Assembly (NCBI GenBank): GCA_963514095.1
Contig: OY741273.1
Coordinates: 2,628,501-2,692,500, forward strand
Length of the DNA stretch: 64,000 nt
Source: Eutrigla gurnardus
Lineage: Eukaryota; Chordata; Actinopteri; Perciformes; Triglidae
Direction: 5' to 3'
Shown: positions 57,401 through 64,000 of the stretch, in pieces
Position numbering within the stretch: the stretch's first letter is position 1
How the letters are laid out: each line of letters begins with the position of its first letter
The notes under the pieces: model-generated
Told to the model about the DNA's origin: nothing
What the model saw: the letters and a program-made list of their open reading frames with translations, nothing else
Database searches by the model: none
Program-made: the position numbers and the translations under genes

Positions 57401-60400
57401 ATGTGTGTTTGTGAGAGTGTCCTTTCCATGAGTTTTATATGTTTGGACAAAGCCCGATCCCAGCTGCCAGCACGTCTGGGTTCATAAACACGTGTGCGAT
57501 CATAACACAAAGAGAAGATTTCAAGGCAAGCAAGCTAAACTGAAACGCTAAAGATTATTTAAGGAAATATAAACAGGCATCATGAAGCAACTGGATTTAA
57601 TCTTACCAAATTCCAATGATGCTGTTATCCATACTCTTACAGTATCCTGTACTTGTCATTCATATAATTCTACTTAAAACTGCTCACAGCTGCAATTCTG
57701 AAAAAGTGTCACGAAGTGAGACGCTGTAGAGTTTTGTCTTGGCGGCTTCCCTTTGCAGCCTCACTCGGAAGTTATATTTCCCAATGCAGCAGATTTCCAA
57801 TGATTGTTGATGAAACCAAATCAAACTCTATCACACAATTTCACTGGATTTGCCCAGCTGTCATCCCATTTTTGATGTTCAAATGGCCATATTTCTGAGC
57901 AGTGCACTTCAAAAGGAACAGACTAATGGAAATCTACGGGCTGATCTCAGAAGCAAGAAAGTGCAAGCAAAGAACATTGTCAGCGTGACGCATGCAGCGA
58001 GGAGTCAGTTAGTGAAGAGTGCACAGTTAACTGACTGCAATCCTTTCCAGGTTAATTTGCTCAATTTAAAAACTACGGAAGTTGGAGGCCGCTTTAAGTT
58101 GAGCTGAAACAACATTTCCTAGCTTCGGTATGGTGAAACAGGGCAGACAGGCAGAACATAATGTCAGGAGGAATTTGATTTGATTATTGAAGAGTGTGGA
58201 TTTTCAGTGCAATGGAACTTCTTAATAATGGCCGTTTGTTTTCGGGAGAAATTAGCTTTCGGTTCACTGGAACATTTATCGGACTATTGGGATTTAGGAG
58301 AAATGGACCAGAGTCCACATGTGAGCAATGTTAGTATTTTGTTTGCAAATTCAAAATTCGCTCTCCTTCTAGTTCTTTTTCTCACCAACTAGTGAGAAGA
58401 AGAGAAGCCTCTTTAGCTGTTTCGCTATGTTCAACAGCTAGCTACTGACTTTGTCTGATTGGCTGTTTGATGCCGGGCAAGTAAATGTTGAAAACAGCTG
58501 TGGAAAATAAAGTTGATGAGAGTGAACCAAAACATTAAGTTGTGGCCCATAAAACAAAAACAATGGGCTCAAAGACTCTATTGTAGCGACCTGTCAATCA
58601 GCAGGTAGCCCCGCCCCCTATAGCATCCCCTGCTTTCCGGTCTGGTGGACTCTTAATGGACCATAATGTACTAAATGAACATCATGCTGGATTGAAGAAG
58701 ACTTGAAACTAGAGATTGAGACATAAACTCATGTTTACAATGTTTACTGAGATAATAAATCAAGAGAGAAGTAGGACCATTTTCTCATAGACTTCTGTTC
58801 CACAGCTAAGGTTGCTAACATTAGCCACCATAAGCTACTGGTGATACCAGACTGACTAAAGCTGTGGCAGCAAACCCCTGTGTCTTTTATTGTTCATGAA
58901 TTCAGAATAAAGAAGCAGTCTCACCAACGGCTGCATCACCTCCTGACTCGACATGCACACTCCGTGGAGGCAGGTCCCGTTGAGGCTGCAGGGGGTCCCG
59001 TCGGCCCAGGGCAAGCTGCCGTTCTTGGTGGAGCACTGCAGCGTCCCGTCCTCCTGACACCACAGCTGGCTACAAATATCACTGTCTGAAGAGTTTGAGC
59101 ATTGGACAAATTCCTCTCCAAACATCTGCTGGCACTGCTGGTCCAGGCTGTACTTGGTGCCTGGCAGCTCTCTTGGTAGTGGCATGGTACTCTCCGGGAC
59201 ATCCAGGAGGCAGTCCCCTGTTGTTACAGTACAAAGTATGAGAGGGATTATAGTGTGGATATGGAGATTATTGACCATTGTAAATGTGTGTGGCCTAACA
59301 GTGGAAAGACATTCAGGGTAAATTGTGTCCTGAATATAAAAAAATGAATGCTTCAAATGTAATGAACGCAGTGGACCTTCATAAGTGGCCTAGTGCTTGC
59401 TCCTGGGGTGATGTTAATGTCCTGAATCCAGACATTTGACACTATTACAAATCAGAATGAGTGATTTTCCTCTAAATCAGTGATATTCAGAGCAGCTCCG
59501 CAGTAGTTTGCTATAAATGATACAATTGTGCTGTATTATTAAGAGAGGGCCAAGAGAAACTGATATGATAGGGGGGGTGTTAGCTCAGGAGGTAGAGCGG
59601 GTTGGCTGGCAACTGCAAGATTGCCGGTCGATCCCCGGCTCCTCCTAGCTGAGTGCCTGGTGTCCCTGAGCAAGACACCTCACCCTAATTGCTCCTGACG
59701 AGCTGGCTGTCGCCCTGCGTGGTTGACTCCGCCATCGGTGTGTGAATGTGTGTGTGAATGGGTGAATGTCAGTCATTCCTGTAGCTTTGGAGAAAAGCGC
59801 TATATAAATGAGGCCATTTACCATATGATTGTGACTCATCATGTCAATCTGTCGTGACTCAATCAGTTCACTCGGGCGCAGCGAACATTTCCTGCCGCTA
59901 CTTAGACTTGGCTTATTAACATGCTAGCTAAATTGAGATGGCATGACGATAGTTTGGCTCTGCTGTCGTGTGTCTGCAGGTGCTACTCAGCCACGAGGCA
60001 TCCAAGCTCAGGCAACATCTGACTACAAAGCAGCCAGAATTTCAGGGCAAAACAAAGTGGTCTTATCATGATGTCAATACAAATGTGTTTGTGTTTAGGA
60101 CTATGAAACATGTCTGAAGTATTTAGGCTCAAAGGTTTTAGAATAAAATAGAACAAATGGAAGTAAACAACTAATGAATCAGTGTAATGATCACAAGGTC
60201 CCTGGCCCCCAAAAGTTTGAGAAACACTCTCTAATTATTCTTTATTCCATTAAATGGGCTTTTTTTTGCACTCGATAATGACGTCCACAGTTTGGAATGA
60301 ACATTCTCAGCCACACACGTCTTTTTTGTAACTGATAAAGAACATATTTTGCTGACGCCAGCTGTTGCTTTTGGCTGAGGAGGTGAAGAACAGGAAGGAG

Positions 60401-61266
60401 TCCATTGTATGAGTCAGTGGAAAAGAAGGTTCAGTGACAGGTCTAGCAAGGATACACACTCAACAAGATGCACAATGTGAGATGGGGAGAGGCAGAAACA
60501 TAGAGGGAGGTGGAGAGGCTGAGGAGGAGAGGATATGGAAAGGGAAGATGTGGAAATTACGGGTGAGATAAACTATCCCTGCAACCCATAATTTGAGGGG
60601 AGAGACATGTTAACGCAGGAAAGCCACAGTTAGAGGAATAACAGTATGCTTTGTTCATCTCTGAATCAGTGCTAATAACAGAGCCACGCTGTTGTGGCAG
60701 ATGTCCATGTTGGCAGAAGCAACTCTCTACTTTTTGATTTGCACGGTGTGTAATTTTGAACCTGCTGGGGCGACAACCTGAAACATTTCCTACCGTGTCC
60801 ATTGTCAAAGAACTCAGTGATGTAGAGAGCGCTGCAGGGAGACCAAGGTGCCGTCTTGTTCAGGCTGACAAACAGAGGAGCCATCAGATGATGTCCTCCC
60901 AGATCTCCAAACAGCCTCTCGCAGGTCTTGGAGTCATCATGAGGCATACTCAGCACATGACCTGCGGCGGGGAAAGGATGCAATGACAACCAATGTGAAA
61001 CATGTTCCCAGAATAGTGGTCATGAATGATTGAAAAATGTTTTAAAAGGTGCACATAATGCAACTTGCTATTGTGTTGTATTAGAAATTGCCCCCCCCCC
61101 CCCCCCCCCATACGTCAATAACTGTGAGCTAACCGAGCTCGTGTGCAGCTGTGAAGGCAGCTTGCAGGCCGTTATCCTCGATGACTGAGCAGCTTCTCTT
61201 GGGGTCGCACATGGTCCCCACATCAGCCACGCCCAGCGTGTCGCAGCTCCTCTGTCCACAGATGTC
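50706..61266 (-). CDS. adamts8: ADAMTS metalloprotease, 3' seven exons (partial, best match adamts8)
   Basis: Joined minus-strand exons: 61266-61134, 60961-60794, 59217-58925, 57110-56924, 54736-54564, 54217-54042, 51450-50706 (1875 nt, 624 residues plus stop; phases all agree). The 5' exons with signal peptide, propeptide and first half of the protease lie past 64,000. Order: metalloprotease end with zinc site HELGHVLSMPHD (42-53), a Met-turn region (HHLMAPLF), disintegrin-like domain (about 101-198), TSP1-1 (about 202-258), Cys-rich domain (262-about 360; YAGVSPRDRCKLFCRARG), spacer (about 377-510), TSP1-2 (515-568), TSP1-3 (569-624). It is a secreted zinc protease of the extracellular matrix. 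Sequence is closest to ADAMTS8 as remembered (FREEQCEKYN, GYNDI, NGSLPWADGTPC), and the gene neighbours zbtb44 as in mammals. The extra last TSP1 is like ADAMTS1/15, which are the alternatives. Confidence 0.85.
51995..53800 (+). pseudogene. Decayed LINE (type with C-terminal restriction-like endonuclease)
   Basis: Plus-strand RT and downstream fragments in many frames: NYRPITRLCTT (about 52275), MKLLSGIIVANM, KCGIYQ..ALSPLLFC (about 52508-52555), LNPLSQIITKSGY, YKYLGVPQ (about 52835), KNKIRAINTYA, EYIRKMA, YHTRQDPKC, NQVAG, SKWKTPPKVVEND (about 53505). This is the order of an R2/R4-like non-LTR element. It has many stops and indels. It lies in the last adamts8 intron, opposite to the gene. 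A (GGA)n run sits at 53158-53190. Confidence 0.75.
54042..54217 (-). CDS. adamts8: adamts8 exon: Cys-rich domain, part 2
   Basis: Acceptor cattgcag, donor GTAAGT. VIDGTTCGP, CVQGQCVKAGCD and DKCGVCGGSGLTC, then the start of the spacer. Confidence 0.95.
54309..54525 (-). repeat. 28-bp minisatellite in adamts8 intron, about 8 units
   Basis: Units of the form 'cctggtagttagtttacatg'+'gtttatat', slightly diverged, filling most of the 346-bp intron between the two Cys-rich exons and running to about 40 nt from the downstream edge of exon 54564-54736. Confidence 0.85.
54564..54736 (-). CDS. adamts8: adamts8 exon: Cys-rich domain, part 1
   Basis: Acceptor tactgtag, donor GTACAG. SFREEQCEKYN ... WIPKYAGVSPRDRCKLFC. 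Confidence 0.95.
54737..56923 (-). other. adamts8 intron with repeat R copy
   Basis: No coding sequence. Contains a (GGTG)n-like stretch (55766-55795), a 13-bp-arm hairpin at 55989-56020 (tggttgttaaaat facing attttaacaacca) and repeat R at 56021-56505. Confidence 0.5.
56021..56505 (-). repeat. Dispersed repeat family R, copy 4 (most complete, reverse)
   Basis: Contains in reverse all blocks seen in the other copies: 'ggatctggatccatgtgggt', 'gtagcgacctgtcaaac', 'aagcatcccctgctttctgg', 'ggattgaagaagacttgaaa', 'ggaccattttctcatagact' and 'cccctggtggccagcagaga'. Confidence 0.85.
56924..57110 (-). CDS. adamts8: adamts8 exon: central thrombospondin type-1 repeat
   Basis: Acceptor gactgcag, donor GTGAGG. 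WSLWGPWQQCSRTCGGGVEF has the WxxW and CSxTCG motifs that are usually C-mannosylated and O-fucosylated. Confidence 0.95.
57111..58924 (-). other. adamts8 intron with repeat R copy
   Basis: No coding sequence was recognised; repeat R copy 5 is at 58573-58800. Confidence 0.5.
58573..58800 (-). repeat. Dispersed repeat family R, copy 5 (reverse)
   Basis: 'gtagcgacctgtcaatcagc', 'gccccgccccctatagcatc', 'ggattgaagaagacttgaaa', 'ggaccattttctcatagact'. Confidence 0.85.
58925..59217 (-). CDS. adamts8: adamts8 exon: disintegrin-like domain
   Basis: Acceptor aacaacag, donor GTGAGA. It encodes DCLLDVPES, QQCQQMFGEEF, CSQLWC and NGSLPWADGTPC; the Cys pattern is that of the ADAMTS disintegrin-like module (not an integrin-binding RGD loop). 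Confidence 0.95.
59571..59823 (+). repeat. tRNA-derived SINE
   Basis: tRNA-like head with A box (TTAGCTCAGGAGGTAGAGC) and B box (GGTCGATCCCC), then a fish SINE body ('gtccctgagcaagacacctc', 'gacgagctggctgtcgccct') and tail 'agcgctatataaatgaggcc'. It lies in an adamts8 intron, antisense to the gene. Not a functional tRNA: the acceptor stem is not closed by matching 3' sequence and the body is SINE. Confidence 0.85.
59836..60236 (+). pseudogene. Possible hAT debris (BED-finger-like piece)
   Basis: A plus-strand peptide LLSHEASKLRQHLTTKQPEF near 59980-60040 resembles the HxxxxH end of a hAT BED finger. The segment ends in 'aaaagtttgagaaacactct', a hAT-like terminus. Short and decayed. Confidence 0.4.
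60794..60961 (-). CDS. adamts8: adamts8 exon: metalloprotease, end of zinc site and Met-turn
   Basis: Acceptor gccgcag, donor GTAGGA. It encodes HVLSMPHDDSK, HHLMAPLF and PWSPCSALYITEFFDNGHG. It completes the third zinc His. Confidence 0.95.
61091..61109 (-). repeat. G19 homopolymer just after adamts8 5' splice site
   Basis: 19 consecutive C on the plus strand, hence G19 in the pre-mRNA, starting 24 nt downstream of the exon end at 61134. Confidence 0.95.
61134..61266 (-). CDS. adamts8: adamts8 exon: metalloprotease, first half of zinc site
   Basis: Acceptor tgttgcag, donor GTTAGC (weak). It encodes DICGQRSCDTLGVADVGTMC ... AAHELG; the zinc-binding helix is split by the intron after HEL-G. 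A run of 19 G (minus strand) begins 24 nt after the exon end. Confidence 0.92.
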
Positions 61267-64000
61267 CTGCAACACAAACCCGGCACTCTGAAGCTGGATG
61301 ATGACATGATTACTGACACTGAGCTTTTCATTGAACTATAATAAAGTGGATGTTCAAAATCATAATTGCAACCACTATTCATGCTAGAAAATTGCTATAA
61401 TTATTATAATTTGTGTGTACTCAAACTGTATTATGTTTGATATCTTATTAGGGTCGACAAGATTCTATGCCATTGTTATTAGCTGCTTATGACTAATACC
61501 AGTGCAAAAATATGTTTTTTTTTATTTTTTTAAACGTGCTAAATTTGATATTTAGACCATATTTATTGCCTGCACGCAGCTTTCATGGCAATGGCTGAGC
61601 CGACAGCTTGCAGCTAACAGTCATAATGCTAACAGTGCGGGGACTTCATTCTCTTTTCAACCATCCCTTCATCCATGCAGCCCATAGACTTCAACGCACA
61701 CTGGCTGTGAAGTGGATGCAGTCACCGTGACCCACTTGATGAATGCATTGTTTGGTTTGGAAGACTCCAGTTCAGCCTCTTGGTATTTGCCCTTCACAAT
61801 CTAGATTGAAAGGGCGGAGCTAAGTACGACCAAATACAGAAGGCACTTTTGGACCACAAATAGTTTACAATTAACTTCCATGATCTGAAAACACACTGTA
61901 AAAGTGTTAAAGTTCTAGAGATGAAAACACAGACAACTCCCAGGCCGGAGAGCACCAAGGTAGCGACCTATCAATCAGCAGGTAGCCCCGCCCCCTAAAG
62001 CATTCCCTGCCTTCTGGTCTGTTGGACTCTAAATGGATCATAATGGACTAAATGAACATCATGCTGGATTGAAGAAGACTTGAAACTAGAGGTTTATCTC
62101 AGTAAACTCATGTTTACTGAGATAATACATCAAGAGAGAAGTAGGACCATTTTCTCATAGACTTCTATACAATCAGAGAAGGGTCGCCTCCTGGTGGCCA
62201 GCAGAGAGAATGCAGCTTTAGGGCACTTTAGGTTTGGCTCCAGAACCAACATAGACGCTCATACGACCGCAAACGACAAACCACAAGAACAACTAACACA
62301 ACCTTGTTCCTTTATTCCCATGAGGAAATTCTGTTAACTGGCCAGTTTTCACTATCATGTCTTCTTCCTGTTCTGTCAGTGTTTTGTCTTTAGTATTGCA
62401 AATGCTATAACAATAAAAAAGTAATAAACTCATAAGCATATTGTATTGGATCCAATTCAACAATTTCATTCAAATCAGTTGGTCTTGTTATGGACAATCA
62501 GAGTCCTATTTAGCAATACTGGCAACAGATTGTTCGAAATCGAGATCATTTCCCTTTGAAAAGTTGTGACTATCTGCTCGGAGACTGTTAGCAGAGTCGG
62601 CAGAGTCGTTCATTATTCTGTCAAATATCAAATCTATGTTTCTGTGTTTTGGCAGTAAATGTGAGTGGTGACCCTTCACTGTCAATTTGTGTCCACTTGT
62701 TTTTCTGCCACTTTCCAAACACAAAAACATGTTGCTCAGTTCTTCCGTCATAAAACAAAGCACTTAAATATCCTCAACATGCAGCTTTCTGGGGCTGTGA
62801 GGGGAGAAAATAAACAGTGTGGAGGAGCAGCGGTCTGTCCTGCCGAGAAGACGGCCGGCGAGAGGGATGGACCCCCCCCCCCCAAAAAAAAAAAAATACC
62901 AGGCAGAACCCTCCGTGATGTAAAACCCATCTGGACTTGAACGCTGCTCAGCGTGAGTTTGTACACCTTGTTCCTCTACAGCATCAGTCACTCATGTATG
63001 CAGACCAAGTGTAGGAGACAGACCAGGACTGTAGGAGACATGGCACATCTTCAACCCAGATCATTCAAGCTGAATATTTAAAGTGTCTTCATGCTGATTT
63101 TGTGGCAGCGCTAACGTTAGCTCATCCTTCCTTGACATTTCAAAGCGTCTCCACTGAAAGACGAACAAACGGGGGTAAATGACGGTTTCCACAACCAAAA
63201 GCCGCTTCAACAAATGCAGCACAAGACCACAAAAGCCCAGATGTTCTATTCATTATGTCACTGACTCAGGGTCAGATTTACATGCTGACAGCGTTCAGTA
63301 GGCAAATATATGCCAAGCTTGTGATCCGACCAAGCTGAACCCAGGGCAGAAAGGCAAAAATAGAGATTGTATTATTTAGTATTGTCTGCTAACACCTTGT
63401 CAACATGCACATACCAGATGGAAGAAGGCAACCAAATACAGCAGAACAAGCCAATCACAAGTCAAACCCTCAGGACTTGTGGACTTATTTCCTGTTGGAG
63501 CATCCATAAAGAACAGTGTGTTTGCTTTCTGTTGACATTCCCCGCGCATGGAAAAGATTACAACTATTCCATCTGACGATCCCTTTTCAGCTTCCTTAAT
63601 TTACCCGGAGGCTAGAAAGGCTTTCCTTTACCTCACCTTGGTTCTTTCCCCCCTCTAATCTCACACATGTGTGCTCGTTGGTTGCATAAAGAGCAAGACA
63701 TGGCAAAAACATCCCAAAGGAAGGGCCTCTATTTCGGCTGGAACTCCACACAACTGGCCCCAAAATGCACCTGTGTTACTGAGAGACATTGAGGTTGAGT
63801 TGAGCTGGTCAGAAACCACCTTATGTGCTGCAGCTGGTCTGGGACTGAATCCTATCAGGGGCTTCATTCGTGACTCATCCTTGCTGGTTTACTGTCTTCT
63901 GGATGGAGAACAAAATATACCAGACTATCATTAATAGACTTTCTACAACTACAACATTTGAGTTATCAAACCCCCCAAACCAGGCTCTGACTTTCATAAT
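61267..64000 (-). other. adamts8 intron to window edge
   Basis: No further adamts8 exon was found on the minus strand, so the upstream exons lie beyond the window. Holds repeat R copy 6 (61958-62222) and a C10/A12 run at 62873-62895. Open frames here lack ADAMTS motifs. Confidence 0.55.
61958..62222 (-). repeat. Dispersed repeat family R, copy 6 (reverse)
   Basis: 'gtagcgacctatcaatcagc', 'gccccgccccctaaagcatt', 'ggattgaagaagacttgaaa', 'cctcctggtggccagcagag'. Confidence 0.85.

Noticed and set aside
59573..59645. tRNA gene with A and B boxes
   Set aside because: Continues into a SINE body and tail and the acceptor stem is not completed, so it is the head of a SINE.

Overview
The window reads as nuclear DNA of a ray-finned fish, most likely a percomorph teleost. 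It has intron-split vertebrate genes, CpG-poor AT-rich intergenic DNA, and many fish-type repeats: hAT, Tc1/mariner and Harbinger-like DNA transposons, Ty3/gypsy LTR elements, a tRNA-derived SINE and a LINE with a restriction-like endonuclease type of protein. No bacterial, organellar or rRNA genes were seen.

Layout. (1) 1-11.5 kb is a nest of transposons. A Ty3/gypsy remnant whose integrase lies upstream of its RT was split by a BED-finger hAT transposon (1914-11279, 8-bp target duplication CTACAGAG). That hAT was later interrupted by a 5' fragment of a second hAT family, a Harbinger-like MITE, a piece of a host gene resembling las1l, and a second gypsy element with 210-bp LTRs that landed inside the las1l piece. 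(2) 11.5-30.6 kb is gene-poor and repeat-rich, with two expansions of the same 40/41-bp minisatellite, a Tc1 remnant and members of an abundant dispersed repeat. (3) 30.6-46 kb is zbtb44 on the minus strand: five coding exons (666 codons plus stop), a putative long 3' UTR and a CpG-rich presumed promoter. (4) 46.6-48.5 kb is a TTAA-ended foldback element with a nonautonomous hAT nested in it. (5) 48.7-64 kb is the 3' two thirds of an ADAMTS metalloprotease gene on the minus strand (seven exons, 624 codons plus stop). It is best matched to adamts8; its first exons lie beyond 64,000.

The zbtb44-adamts8 adjacency and shared orientation match the mammalian arrangement as I remember it, which supports both names. 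Zbtb44 is a nuclear BTB/zinc-finger regulator and Adamts8 a secreted protease; no operon-like relation is implied. All exon phases were checked by hand and both spliced frames stay open.

The most unusual structures are the las1l fragment joined in an open frame to hAT transposase, the LTR-las1l duplication that looks like gene conversion from one LTR flank to the other, and a fish Adamts8 with one more C-terminal thrombospondin repeat than I recall for mammals.
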